Positions 25,371 to 35,014 of a stretch of 64,000 nucleotides of DNA are shown piece by piece. A program made the translations under genes and the position numbers. Location of the stretch: positions 1-64,000 of the forward strand of contig CAZKEL010000001.1 in assembly GCA_964551815.1 (NCBI GenBank). Reading direction: 5' to 3'. A model generated the notes under the pieces. That model was not told the DNA's origin. It saw only the letters and a program-made list of their open reading frames with translations, and did no database searches. This DNA is from D37C17 sp964551815. Its GTDB lineage: Bacteria > Fidelibacterota > Marinisomatia > SCGC-AAA003-L08 > D37C17. The first letter of the stretch is position 1, and the number at the start of each line of letters is the position of its first letter.

Positions 25371-26276
25371 AGATACAATTTTACCTTCTCTCTCCAGGCC
25401 ATCTTTAAATTTTTGGAACGCTTTCATTAGTGTTATAAACTGCTGCTTATCTTCATTAAATTGATTAATTTCTGGTACATATCCCCCATATTTGGCAACA
25501 TCTGCTGAGTGGATTATCTTGTTCCAATTTTGCAGGAGCTTCTCTTCAATCCCAGAAGTTTGGAAATAATTATCTAACTCTTTACTAGTCATTTCAGTGG
25601 CTTTGACATAGAATAGTTTATTTAAATATTCCCTACATACTTTGGTTATATCAAGATAGAATTTTTCTGTTGATTCTCGTGTAATTTTTTCCGGTATTGC
25701 GGCAGATTCAATTGTTTTTACACATTCCAATAAGGGTGATATTGTAAAACTTTCAGATTGCTCTAAGTATAAAACCTTATTTCTTTTTTTCTTCCATAGA
25801 AAAAGTGTAATTATTAATCCAACAAAAATAAAAAGACCATAGATAATTATCGTTGCACCTGAAATTAACTGTACCTCCTTCAATGGTTTAAGTCCTCTCA
25901 TCTCCTTTGACGATGCTGATAAATTGGAATATACTTTTACAAAAACCGTATCAGTAAAAATTTCATCAATAATATGATGATTATGTTTTATCTCAACTAG
26001 GATGGGTGGGATAGATATAATTCCATCGCTCCAGAACTGGATTGTATATTCAACAGAATTTTCATTAAGGGATTTATTGATTAGACTGTAAGCATCTGAA
26101 TCTCCCAGTTGTTCATTAAATACGGGTACAGCACCTGGGATATCCAAATTACTTACGGACAGGTTTAGAGACCCTAAGCCACCTACAAACATGGAATCGG
26201 GAAAAGTCTGTAAGGATAAATCTACCCCAAATACCATTGTATAGATTAAGGGTAGGAAAAAGGAAAAAAGTTTCAA
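25365..26276 (-). CDS. BatD/DUF4381-like membrane protein
   Basis: A 303-residue protein with a likely signal peptide (residues 1-18), a periplasmic beta domain (about 20-130), one transmembrane helix (about 138-160, IIIYGLFIFVGLIITLFLW) followed by KKKR, and a helical cytosolic C terminus. This is the layout of the BatD/DUF4381-type proteins that follow DUF58 in MoxR operons. The C-terminal part has the usual FYLDITKVCREYLN and MTSKELDNYF segments. The start overlaps the DUF58 stop by 4 nt. The operon ends here without the VWA proteins BatA and BatB. The function is unknown beyond an inferred part in envelope quality control. Confidence 0.78.
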   Translation of the reverse strand: MKLFSFFLPLIYTMVFGVDLSLQTFPDSMFVGGLGSLNLSVSNLDIPGAVPVFNEQLGDSDAYSLINKSLNENSVEYTIQFWSDGIISIPPILVEIKHNHHIIDEIFTDTVFVKVYSNLSASSKEMRGLKPLKEVQLISGATIIIYGLFIFVGLIITLFLWKKKRNKVLYLEQSESFTISPLLECVKTIESAAIPEKITRESTEKFYLDITKVCREYLNKLFYVKATEMTSKELDNYFQTSGIEEKLLQNWNKIIHSADVAKYGGYVPEINQFNEDKQQFITLMKAFQKFKDGLEREGKIVSS

Positions 26277-27148
26277 TGTCGCTGCATTCTTTGATTAAAA
26301 AATTCTTCCAAAGGTCGAATATATCCTTCAGAAGTATTGATTGAAATCAGGTCAATCTTATTTTGTTTACAAAACTGTTTAAATTGGCTTGTCTTCAATT
26401 TAAAACTTTCTTTTACCGCATTTTTGACTTTTATATTTTTTGTATCAACCCAGGCAGTAATTTGACTTTCCACATCATGTAGTTTTATTAAACCAAGGTG
26501 TGGAAGTTTTTGTTCAGCCTTATCATAAATATGAATATTTACCAGGTCATGTTTCCGGTTCAGCAATTTCATGGGTGAATGAAATGATTCATCCCAAAAA
26601 TCTGAAATGAGGAATACAATACTTTTCCGTTTTATCACCTGCTGCACATGTTCAATTGCGATGGAAATATCCGTAGTATTATCTTCAGTTCTGTGATAGA
26701 TCATTTCACGGATAACCCGCAATACATGAGATTTTCCCTTTTTAGGCGGAATAAATTTTTCTATTTTATCGGAAAATAATAATAACCCTACTTTATCATT
26801 ATTTTTTATCGCACTGAAACTGAGTACGGAAGCCAATTCGATCATAATATCTGATTTTAAAGAGTCACCTGTCCCAAAGAACCCTGATGCTGATACATCA
26901 ACCAAAAGTAGAACGGTAAGTTCTCTTTCTTCATGGTATTTCTTAATGAAAGGCTTTCCCGCTCGTGCAGTAACATTCCAATCTATAGCCCGAACATCAT
27001 CTCCAGGGGAATATTCACGAACTTCTGCAAATTCCATACCCATTCCTTTAAAGGCGGAATGGTATTCTCCCCCAAACAGATTATTTACAATATGTCTGGT
27101 TTTTAATTCAATGAGGCGGACTTTTTGTAGTATTTCACCAGGAATCAT
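26273..27148 (-). CDS. DUF58 domain protein (MoxR partner)
   Basis: A 291-residue cytosolic DUF58 protein, the standard partner of MoxR ATPases. The signature FAEVREYSPGDDVRAIDWNVTAR lies near residues 40-62, followed by a VWA-like fold with LLLVDVSASGFFGTG (a MIDAS-type DxSxS) and IVFLISDFWDE. Known family behaviour suggests it acts with MoxR in assembly or activation of other complexes, but the client is unknown. It is flanked by moxR (8-bp gap) and the BatD-like gene (ATGA overlap). Confidence 0.9.
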   Translation of the reverse strand: MIPGEILQKVRLIELKTRHIVNNLFGGEYHSAFKGMGMEFAEVREYSPGDDVRAIDWNVTARAGKPFIKKYHEERELTVLLLVDVSASGFFGTGDSLKSDIMIELASVLSFSAIKNNDKVGLLLFSDKIEKFIPPKKGKSHVLRVIREMIYHRTEDNTTDISIAIEHVQQVIKRKSIVFLISDFWDESFHSPMKLLNRKHDLVNIHIYDKAEQKLPHLGLIKLHDVESQITAWVDTKNIKVKNAVKESFKLKTSQFKQFCKQNKIDLISINTSEGYIRPLEEFFNQRMQRH

Positions 27149-27156
27149 GGTAAAAA

Positions 27157-28152
27157 TCAGGGAGTAGGAACAGATTCAAAAATACGTTGAATGATATCTT
27201 CAGTTGTAATTTCTTCAGCTTCGGCTTCATAGGAAAGTATAATGCGATGTCGTAAAATTGCTTTCCCAACTGTGCGTACATCTTCAGGGATTACAAATCC
27301 CCGATTATTATAAAATGCCTGAGCTTTGGACGCAGTTGCTAAAAAGATTGTCGCCCTGGGGGAAACACCGTAGGTAATAAGTGCAGATAAATCTTTTAGC
27401 CCAAATCCTGCAGGATTTCTTGTAGCCATTACCAGAGAAACAATATATTGCTGAATATTATCTGCAATATGAATTTGGTCAACAACTTTTCTGGCATTCA
27501 ATATTTGCTCTGGATTGATAACCGGATTAACTTTGATATCCGCATTAATTTTTCCCATTCTGCGTAATATTTCCAGTTCATCATTCTGCTTAGGATAATC
27601 AACCAATACTTTAAACATGAAACGATCAACCTGAGCTTCTGGCAGTGGATAAGTTCCTTCCTGCTCAATAGGGTTTTGGGTCGCCATTACCAGAAATGGT
27701 GCTTCTAATTTGTAGGATTCTTCCCCAATAGTAACCTGTCTTTCCTGCATGGCTTCTAACAGGGCTGATTGCACTTTTGCAGGAGAACGGTTTATTTCAT
27801 CTGCTAGAATAATGTTTGCAAAAAGGGGACCCTTTTTTACCTCAAAGCTGCTTTCTTTGGGATTATAAATTAATGTCCCCAGAATATCCGCTGGCAGTAA
27901 ATCAGGTGTAAATTGAATCCGTTGGAATTTTGTATCAATTAACTGTGCCAACGTTTTAATGGTGAGGGTTTTGGCAAGGCCCGGTACTCCTTCAAGAAAC
28001 ACATGACCATCGGATAAAATGGCAATCAATAATTTATCAATTAAGTCATCTTGTCCAATGATTACTTTTCGAATTTCAAATTGTATATCATTTATGAATT
28101 TTGACTCCTGTTCAATGGAGTCTTTTATTTGTGCTAAATCAAATTCTGACAT
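27157..28152 (-). CDS. MoxR family AAA+ ATPase
   Basis: A 331-residue AAA+ chaperone-like ATPase of the MoxR family. Walker A is GVPGLAKT (about residue 56), Walker B is ILADEINRSP with the downstream KVQSALLEAMQERQVT, sensor 1 is VMATQNPIEQEGTYPLPEAQ, and the arginine-finger region is DRFMFK. A C-terminal lid domain has GVSPRATIFLATASKAQA and VRTVGKAILRHRI. Family members help metal cofactor insertion or complex assembly. With DUF58 and BatD-like proteins it forms a reduced Bat operon, which follows the TPR lipoprotein gene after 6 bases. Confidence 0.94.
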   Translation of the reverse strand: MSEFDLAQIKDSIEQESKFINDIQFEIRKVIIGQDDLIDKLLIAILSDGHVFLEGVPGLAKTLTIKTLAQLIDTKFQRIQFTPDLLPADILGTLIYNPKESSFEVKKGPLFANIILADEINRSPAKVQSALLEAMQERQVTIGEESYKLEAPFLVMATQNPIEQEGTYPLPEAQVDRFMFKVLVDYPKQNDELEILRRMGKINADIKVNPVINPEQILNARKVVDQIHIADNIQQYIVSLVMATRNPAGFGLKDLSALITYGVSPRATIFLATASKAQAFYNNRGFVIPEDVRTVGKAILRHRIILSYEAEAEEITTEDIIQRIFESVPTP

Positions 28153-28158
28153 GTGGGA

Positions 28159-28653
28159 TTAAATATGTGTCTTGCCCAAGGCATTTAAGGAATCAATTGT
28201 ACTTTGGTGTTTTTCTATCCCCTCTAATTCATAATCAACTGAAGGAATTAATTCATCATTAGGAAAATTACTTTTAAAATCAAGATAGTAATTTTTTGCG
28301 TCGGTGTAAGCATCAAGATAATTATTATAAACATAAGCTATCATAAAAAGAGACTTTTTTGAAACCTCATGCTGTGGATATTTATCAACGACTTTTTTAA
28401 ATTCTTCAATGGCAAACTCAAAATCTTTCACATCGTTTAAATAAATATCTGCAATTTGAAACTGTGCCTGTGCAGCGAGTTTATCCTGCGAATATTCAGT
28501 AATAATTTTCTTAAATGATGTAATTGATTCTTTTAAATTTTTCTCAGTTCGGAACTTTTGGCCATCCTCCCACAACGATTCGGCAGATTTTTTCCCTAGT
28601 CCTGAGCAGGTTATCAATAAGATTCCCATTACTATAATTAGTATATTTTTCAC
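28159..28653 (-). CDS. TPR lipoprotein (BamD/YbgF-like)
   Basis: A 164-residue lipoprotein. The signal peptide ends in a lipobox LLITCSG, putting the lipidated Cys at about residue 16. Three tetratricopeptide-like repeats follow (SITSFKKIITEYSQD, FAIEEFKKVVDKYPQH, DAKNYYLDFKSNFPND), resembling the N-terminal half of BamD or the YbgF tail. It lies between the TamA/BamA gene and moxR. A supporting role in outer-membrane protein assembly is plausible from the neighbours but not shown. At 164 residues it is shorter than canonical BamD (about 240). Confidence 0.78.
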   Translation of the reverse strand: MKNILIIVMGILLITCSGLGKKSAESLWEDGQKFRTEKNLKESITSFKKIITEYSQDKLAAQAQFQIADIYLNDVKDFEFAIEEFKKVVDKYPQHEVSKKSLFMIAYVYNNYLDAYTDAKNYYLDFKSNFPNDELIPSVDYELEGIEKHQSTIDSLNALGKTHI

Positions 28654-28738
28654 TTAATTCTCCAATTTTGATTCAATGAAAGGTTGCAAATTTATCAATT
28701 ATTCGGTCATTATTCTTAATAACATTCTATACATATCT

Positions 28739-30520
28739 TTAAAACATATACAATAAGGATGCATGAGGCTGTGGCATAGTAAGATTACCATAAGGGAATC
28801 CAATATCAACCCTGACTGGACCCAAAGTTGTATGGTAAATCATTCCAAATCCAATATCCCAGCTAAGAGAGGTGGAAAGGAATTGATCGGGAGCATTATA
28901 GAGTCTGCCTGCATCAAAAAATATCTCGCCTCCAAACTTATTTCTAACTGGAAATCTAAACTCCAGATTTATCATATCACTAATGAGGTCACCGTCAGGT
29001 GTTTCGAAATCTCCAGGTTTAGACCATCCTCTTAAGGATGTTTGACCTCCTAATCGAAAACGATATCCTGCAGGAAGTTCATAACTTTCATCCAGGTTGT
29101 ATATATATCCCATAGCTGCCCTGAAAGCAATGACGCCTGAGGATGATTTTATAAAATTACGGTATTCTGACTCCACTTTAAAAAAGTGTCTTTCACCACC
29201 GAGAATAGTACCGTAAAGAGTCGTAGATAATGAAACATAATGCCCGCCAATCGGGGTTAACGGATCTTGTATTTGGTTTGAAACATACCGTAGGTTAATC
29301 CAACGTGAGGGTTCTGTTATCTCTGTAGTAAAAAGAGTATCAGAAGATTTCAAAACTTCAATTGTTGAATTAATTTCATAACGAGTTTTTCTTAATGGTT
29401 CATAATGCAATGAGTAGGTAATTCCGTTCCGAACAAGATTGTGAATCTCGCTTTCCTGATTATAGAAATATTTGATTCTTGAAGGAAGTCGAAAAATAAA
29501 GGTCCAAGGGGTACGATATACTATTGAAAAATCTCTCTCAACTAGGGGATTATCATTGAAAACGTTCAAATTAAAAGCACTGGCAACTCGTCCTGAAATT
29601 TCAATATTTGATGATGTATTAAAAATATTGCCGAGAATCCACCTTCCCTCTGCATCTAATCCTGTGGTAGATAAATTGTCCTGAAAGGCTGAAAGTTCTC
29701 TAAAACCAAAATTTGCCTCGATAGAAGATGATTTATATTCCCTTACTTTTATTTCAATATCCACTTTGTCAGGTTTATTTTCATGAACTTTTGGAATAAT
29801 TTCGATAGAACTAAACATTCCAGAATCAAAGATGCGTCTTTTTGACTCGTCAATTTTGTCTATGTTATATCTTTCACCAGAAGCAAAAACGATTTCCCTA
29901 TTTATATATTTTTCCCCCACCAATTCTAACCCGGTAACATAAACCAAATCTATGTAAAATGTTTTGCCTTCTGAAATATTAATACGGGAATGAATATTTA
30001 GACCATCAACAGTGACTTCATCCATAATAGATATATTTATTTTACCTCTTCTTAGGTATATTCGTTTGAGTTCTTTTAATTGATTTTTAAAATGAACAGG
30101 GTTATAACGATTGTTTATAGGCAATTGCAAAAACGCAGCAATATCTTCGTCACTTAATTGCTTATTCCCAAAATAATCTATAGATTTTAGTGTATAGGGC
30201 TTACCCTCGGTAACTTGAAATTGAACTGCTATATATTCACTTGAAATTTCAATAATTTTTCCATCAATCTTAACTTCCAGATACCCTTTAGATTTATAAT
30301 AGGCTGTTAAACTGATTAGATCCCTGTTCAACTTTTTAGGTGTAAACTCATGGCGTATAAATAATGTGGGAGGCTTTAAAAGCAATTTAGATTCCAATTC
30401 AGTAGAGGGTATATTCGTATTACCTTCAAATGAAATTTCAGAAACATATTGAATACTTTGGGGAAACAACAATTCAAAAAACAATATTATGAAACCCAAC
30501 AGAACGCTATTAAACCGCAT
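28739..30520 (-). CDS. Outer-membrane BamA/TamA-family assembly protein
   Basis: A 593-residue Omp85 protein. After a signal peptide (residues 1-20, ending near LLFPQS) come about three POTRA domains. The first starts VSEISFEGNTNI and a later one has SIDYFGNKQLSDEDI. A 16-strand beta-barrel follows, containing YRFRLGGQTSLRGW (the conserved loop-6 region, canonically VRGF/Y) and a C-terminal strand ending in Phe (ASLLYMF). Omp85 proteins insert barrels into the outer membrane. Its direct coupling to a TamB gene (1-bp overlap) and the short POTRA set favour a TamA-like role rather than the essential BamA, which I do not see in the window. Confidence 0.88.
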   Translation of the reverse strand: MRFNSVLLGFIILFFELLFPQSIQYVSEISFEGNTNIPSTELESKLLLKPPTLFIRHEFTPKKLNRDLISLTAYYKSKGYLEVKIDGKIIEISSEYIAVQFQVTEGKPYTLKSIDYFGNKQLSDEDIAAFLQLPINNRYNPVHFKNQLKELKRIYLRRGKINISIMDEVTVDGLNIHSRINISEGKTFYIDLVYVTGLELVGEKYINREIVFASGERYNIDKIDESKRRIFDSGMFSSIEIIPKVHENKPDKVDIEIKVREYKSSSIEANFGFRELSAFQDNLSTTGLDAEGRWILGNIFNTSSNIEISGRVASAFNLNVFNDNPLVERDFSIVYRTPWTFIFRLPSRIKYFYNQESEIHNLVRNGITYSLHYEPLRKTRYEINSTIEVLKSSDTLFTTEITEPSRWINLRYVSNQIQDPLTPIGGHYVSLSTTLYGTILGGERHFFKVESEYRNFIKSSSGVIAFRAAMGYIYNLDESYELPAGYRFRLGGQTSLRGWSKPGDFETPDGDLISDMINLEFRFPVRNKFGGEIFFDAGRLYNAPDQFLSTSLSWDIGFGMIYHTTLGPVRVDIGFPYGNLTMPQPHASLLYMF

Positions 30521-33500
30521 TAATAATAATATTTAATTCGATAGCTGAGATGCCATTTGTTATTTTCATCCAATCCTCCTACAATAGAAGTATTCTGGTT
30601 TAATCTATAGGTAGCTTCATATTGACTGTTCTCAATATTATTCAAATCAAATTGGGTATTTATGTAAATTCGGTTTGAAAGTTGTTTTCCCAGGACAAGT
30701 TTTAGATCTATATCATCCTTCCCTTCAAGATTTTTTAACAGAGAACCTCTGCTGGTTAATTGAAATTCATCCAGATTACTATAACGTGTGATATTTTTTT
30801 CAATTTCATTTTCAAGGTAGTTAGAAAGAAAGTTACCCGCCTGCTCAGGGTCATCAAACCCGGCACTATTTCCAAAAGTAAGCATTTTTAGGATTTCAGT
30901 CTGCGTATAATTTTGTGAATCAAAAATCAAAACAGGATTGTCAGTATATCCTATAAATGAAACATCAATTACATTTTCATCCACAGTAGTTTGTGCATGA
31001 ATATCTATATAGGGTATATTATTAACCGGGGAAAGAAGGATGTTGCCGTAAGTATTTTGAAATACATTCCCCTGATTATCGTAAAATTTTCCGTCTATAA
31101 TGTCTGCTTTTCCTGAAAAATTATACTCTTCATCTCCCACCCTTGTGATGGTAATATCTCCATCAAAGAGCATATTGATATTTTCAGTCTCCACCTTTAT
31201 GCCCTCTTGAATGGGAACATGTAGATCATAGGATACAATACGATTAGTGTAAGCATCTGAAACTACATAATTTTCTTCATTACCTAAACTAGTTATGGTA
31301 AACTCATAGGGTGCAGGAATAAATTCACCGTTAATCAACATAGTATCCTTACCTGTAACACTAATATCCATATCTCCGGTACCAGTAAACACTCCATAAG
31401 AAGAGGATAGCGAAACATCCTTACCTATCAAGTGAAGTGAAAAATCAGGATTAAAGAATTCTTCCATATCCATGCTGCCACTCAATATAATATTTTCAAG
31501 TGGTTTCTGTTTATCATTCTGCATAAATTGTGAAATGGAGGATAGAATTGGAATATTTGAAAATACAGGCTCCTGAGAGTTTGAAAGCACCCCCGTCAAT
31601 TTATCTACAAAGAGATGATTTCCCCTAAGGGTTAAGAGTCCATTTATATCGGTAATGGGTTCATTTATTGGATCAATATAAATACTTGCATTTCTGATGA
31701 CCGCCTTACCGTTTCTGATGGGATGGGCTAACGTACCAGTTAATTCCAGCCGTAAGGAGTAGTTATTGAGGGAGTCCAGGAATTCAGGCGTAAATGTCAT
31801 AGAGTCAATAACAGAAAAATAGGGAGTTAAAAACTCAAATTTTCGAGTTGTTCCGGTAAATACAAAATCCATTGGATTGTTGGAAATATTCTCTCTTTCT
31901 GAAAGTATTAAGTTAAAATCCATAGGAATATAACCAAAACCAGAGTACCGTCCATTTTTTGTGATCAGTGACAGGTTTCTGAAATCAAGCTTATTATTTT
32001 TATAATGTAATTTACCGGATAACTCATTTCCATTAATTTTGTCAAATCCGGGATTAATTATGGAGAATTCACTCGATAAAATCGGACTTGAAACTATTCC
32101 TTCAATTTCAAGGTTACCTGTCATCATACCTCTGTTTTCAAACCCCCAGGGCAGATATCTATTGAATTTAATTATATCCATATTATCAAAAGAAAATGAC
32201 AGGTCTAAGTTGTCATGATTCTCACTTGAAATGTTAAAGTTTTCAAGTCCCAAATTAAACCAACCGCTGCCATCCAAATTCCCTAACTCTGTTTCAAGTC
32301 GGATATTATTTACCAAAAATCTTCGGTTCCTGTATGAATTGGAAAGTGAAAGTTTTGTAAAGTTTATATCATCTATCTTCCCGTCAGTAAAAATGAATGA
32401 ACTAAATATTATTGGATGCGGATTTTCAATCACATCATTGACTTCAATATCAAGACTCCCCTGTGTTAACATCCCTTCAATTCTGAATTTTTTCCCAATG
32501 AGGGAATAAAAATGACCAAGATTTAAATGTTTTATTTCCAAGGATAAATCATATGATTGATGATTTCTGTAATCTCCTGAAAAAAGTATTTCGCTATCTG
32601 CCAAATGTAATTTTACGGTAGGGAAATGATAATAGTCTTCTATTTCATTTATATAAAAGGGCGTAGCATACAGACTTTTTTGTTTGAGTGTACCATTAAA
32701 TTTATTGACATAAATTGAACCGGAATTAGTTCGTTCGGCTCCAATAGCTATAGCGTCTCCAGATTGGCTTATACCTGAAATATTTAAATGGACAGGATTT
32801 GAATTTAATAAGGATAAGTCTATATACAGACTATCCCAGTTATAATGTTCATACGTCCAGTCCAGCATAATAGCAGAAACCTTGGTTGAATGTGTAGAAT
32901 CTGACATTGTAAAATCAAATTCACCCTGAATGTTTTTAAAATCATTATTAAAGAACATACCATCCTTCAAGTCAATTGATCCTCTGATTGAGGTTAAATC
33001 TTTGGTATGTTCCCAGCTGAATTCTGACTTCCCCGTGTTTATTGTATAATTTAAATCAGGAAAATAGGGGATTGATTGAATATCTTCAAAAAAAACATTC
33101 CCTAATGCTGTAAACTCAGTTTCGCCCTTGTAGGCGGGAATTTGAATTATCCCCTTCATCCCTTCTGAATAAAATTGCAGTCCATCTGATGTAAATAGAT
33201 GGTCTTCAATTGAAAAATTACCCGTTATTTCAGAGAAAAATATTGAATCAATCATGGAGTCAGACAAATTTACACTCCCCTGAATAATCTCACTATTTTG
33301 ATTCTTGTTAAAATGTACTATACCATTTAAATATCCTCTGTCAACTACAGGGTATTTGGATAATTGCAAACCAGCATTCCAGTTTAATGATTCTAAATCA
33401 ACCTTACCGGCTACTTCTAACGCATTACCGTTATACAAAAATTTAGCTTTCCTAATATTTAGATTTGATTTTCTAAGAATTCCCTCTAATTGTAAATCTT

Positions 33501-34350
33501 TCAAAACCGTGTTTTGATAATGTATATCCCCAGTCATATTATACTTATTTCCGGTAACTCCTTGTTGAACTGAGAAATCCAAATCATATAATTTCAATGA
33601 ATCTGACTTGATAGAATAGAGGAGATAATCCAATTGAAGCTCCCCAACAGAGGCAAAGGGATCATTTTTTAAATATTTTCCATTTAATAACCCTTTACAC
33701 CAAGACGAGTTTATATGTACATCTTCAAAGGAATATTCATTATTTTGCGAATGAATATTCCCTCCCGTAATTTGAATTGGAGATGCCATTAAAGGAGAGG
33801 ATATACCCAACTCCCGAAATTCAAGGATAATTCCATCAACAATCCTCAGAGCTAAATCTCCAGATATTTCAAACATATGAGACTTATTAATAATTGTGAG
33901 GTTATTTGTATTAAATAGTTGAACATCAAATTCCCATGAAGACCGACTATTATTAGGTGTTGGCTGAGAGCTTTTGGAAGATTGAATCGGTCGTTGATTT
34001 AAATCTAAAAATGCATTATTAAGCTGCACTTCAGATACAGATAGAGAGCCTAAAAGGATTTGAGATAGATCGGGGTCAATATAAATAGATTTTGCTGAAA
34101 AATATACATTGGTATCCTGATACATGGTAAGAGGTGCAAGGGTAAATCCTTCAACAAAATTCCCTTCTATGCTGCCAATGGCAATATTAGAAGCATTTAA
34201 TAAGTTTAATTTATTCTTAATGATACTTTCAATATCATCAATGAAATAATCAGGACGGAATAAAAACACTGTTACTACTGAACCCATAAATACAGAAAGT
34301 AGTAGAAACAATTTAAGAAACCATTTACCCGTTTTGCTGATTGTGTTCAT
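30520..34350 (-). CDS. TamB-like (DUF490/AsmA-like) translocation and lipid-transport protein
   Basis: A 1276-residue protein with an N-terminal signal anchor (about residues 12-30), a very long repetitive beta-helical region and a C-terminal DUF490/TamB domain (about 1000-1276). The last part has SGKADIIDGKFYDNQGN, YIDIHAQTTVDENVIDV and MLTFGNSAGFDDPEQA, and ends in an aromatic beta strand (SYRIKYYY). TamB bridges inner and outer membranes, working with TamA in protein insertion and phospholipid transport. The downstream Omp85 gene overlaps its stop. The length is typical for TamB. No frameshift was noticed over its 3.8 kb. Confidence 0.9.
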   Translation of the reverse strand: MNTISKTGKWFLKLFLLLSVFMGSVVTVFLFRPDYFIDDIESIIKNKLNLLNASNIAIGSIEGNFVEGFTLAPLTMYQDTNVYFSAKSIYIDPDLSQILLGSLSVSEVQLNNAFLDLNQRPIQSSKSSQPTPNNSRSSWEFDVQLFNTNNLTIINKSHMFEISGDLALRIVDGIILEFRELGISSPLMASPIQITGGNIHSQNNEYSFEDVHINSSWCKGLLNGKYLKNDPFASVGELQLDYLLYSIKSDSLKLYDLDFSVQQGVTGNKYNMTGDIHYQNTVLKDLQLEGILRKSNLNIRKAKFLYNGNALEVAGKVDLESLNWNAGLQLSKYPVVDRGYLNGIVHFNKNQNSEIIQGSVNLSDSMIDSIFFSEITGNFSIEDHLFTSDGLQFYSEGMKGIIQIPAYKGETEFTALGNVFFEDIQSIPYFPDLNYTINTGKSEFSWEHTKDLTSIRGSIDLKDGMFFNNDFKNIQGEFDFTMSDSTHSTKVSAIMLDWTYEHYNWDSLYIDLSLLNSNPVHLNISGISQSGDAIAIGAERTNSGSIYVNKFNGTLKQKSLYATPFYINEIEDYYHFPTVKLHLADSEILFSGDYRNHQSYDLSLEIKHLNLGHFYSLIGKKFRIEGMLTQGSLDIEVNDVIENPHPIIFSSFIFTDGKIDDINFTKLSLSNSYRNRRFLVNNIRLETELGNLDGSGWFNLGLENFNISSENHDNLDLSFSFDNMDIIKFNRYLPWGFENRGMMTGNLEIEGIVSSPILSSEFSIINPGFDKINGNELSGKLHYKNNKLDFRNLSLITKNGRYSGFGYIPMDFNLILSERENISNNPMDFVFTGTTRKFEFLTPYFSVIDSMTFTPEFLDSLNNYSLRLELTGTLAHPIRNGKAVIRNASIYIDPINEPITDINGLLTLRGNHLFVDKLTGVLSNSQEPVFSNIPILSSISQFMQNDKQKPLENIILSGSMDMEEFFNPDFSLHLIGKDVSLSSSYGVFTGTGDMDISVTGKDTMLINGEFIPAPYEFTITSLGNEENYVVSDAYTNRIVSYDLHVPIQEGIKVETENINMLFDGDITITRVGDEEYNFSGKADIIDGKFYDNQGNVFQNTYGNILLSPVNNIPYIDIHAQTTVDENVIDVSFIGYTDNPVLIFDSQNYTQTEILKMLTFGNSAGFDDPEQAGNFLSNYLENEIEKNITRYSNLDEFQLTSRGSLLKNLEGKDDIDLKLVLGKQLSNRIYINTQFDLNNIENSQYEATYRLNQNTSIVGGLDENNKWHLSYRIKYYY

Positions 34351-34405
34351 TTTAATTATTAAGGTAACTCATTAATTTTTACTTAGTGAATTTGTTCCCT
34401 TTATA

Positions 34406-35014
34406 TTACTTCAAATAGTAGGCAATAACATAAAAAGAGCCAATTAAAAGAACCACAAAAATAATTGACAGAATATTAAAATATTTTTCAATTAATATTT
34501 TTACAGTTTCCCCAAATTTTTTAATTAAAGCTGCAACGATAAAAAAGCGTGCTGCTCTGCTTAAAATAGAAGCACCTATAAATAATGGAAAAGAAATTGA
34601 AAAAGCTCCTGCTGAGATTGTGAAAACCTTATAGGGAATGGGAGTAAAGCCTGCAGTAAATATGATAGCAAAACCATACAGATCATATTCATTTTTAATC
34701 TTCAGAAAGACTTCTTCAGAGAACCCGGGAATATGTTGGTAAAAGAATTGTGCTATATTACTGAATTCACCTCCATTCCACCAGAGAAAATATCCAATGC
34801 AGTACCCTATGCATCCTCCTATAATACTGCCCAGGGTACAAATTGAAGCAAATCGTAAAGCCAATTTTTGATTACCTACTGCAAGAGCAATCAATAATAC
34901 ATCAGGAGGGATGGGGAAAAAACTCGCTTCTGCAAGAGCAATAAAAAATAAAACGGTACCTGCATGGGGTGAGCTCCCCCAACTCAATACCCAATCATAC
35001 ATCCTTTTAATCAT
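34406..35014 (-). CDS. YqaA/DedA-like VTT-domain membrane protein
   Basis: A 202-residue polytopic protein of the YqaA branch of the DedA/VTT (SNARE-associated) superfamily. Family features are ALAEASFFPIPPDVLLIALA (the conserved E...F.PIPP motif), GSIIGGCIGYCIGYFLWWNGG and FTAGFTPIPYKVFTISAG, plus re-entrant hydrophobic loops and four to five helices. DedA proteins flip undecaprenyl phosphate or other lipids in some species; the role of the YqaA branch is unknown. It overlaps the GT2 gene by 4 nt and precedes tamB, suggesting an envelope-biogenesis operon. Confidence 0.85.
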   Translation of the reverse strand: MIKRMYDWVLSWGSSPHAGTVLFFIALAEASFFPIPPDVLLIALAVGNQKLALRFASICTLGSIIGGCIGYCIGYFLWWNGGEFSNIAQFFYQHIPGFSEEVFLKIKNEYDLYGFAIIFTAGFTPIPYKVFTISAGAFSISFPLFIGASILSRAARFFIVAALIKKFGETVKILIEKYFNILSIIFVVLLIGSFYVIAYYLK

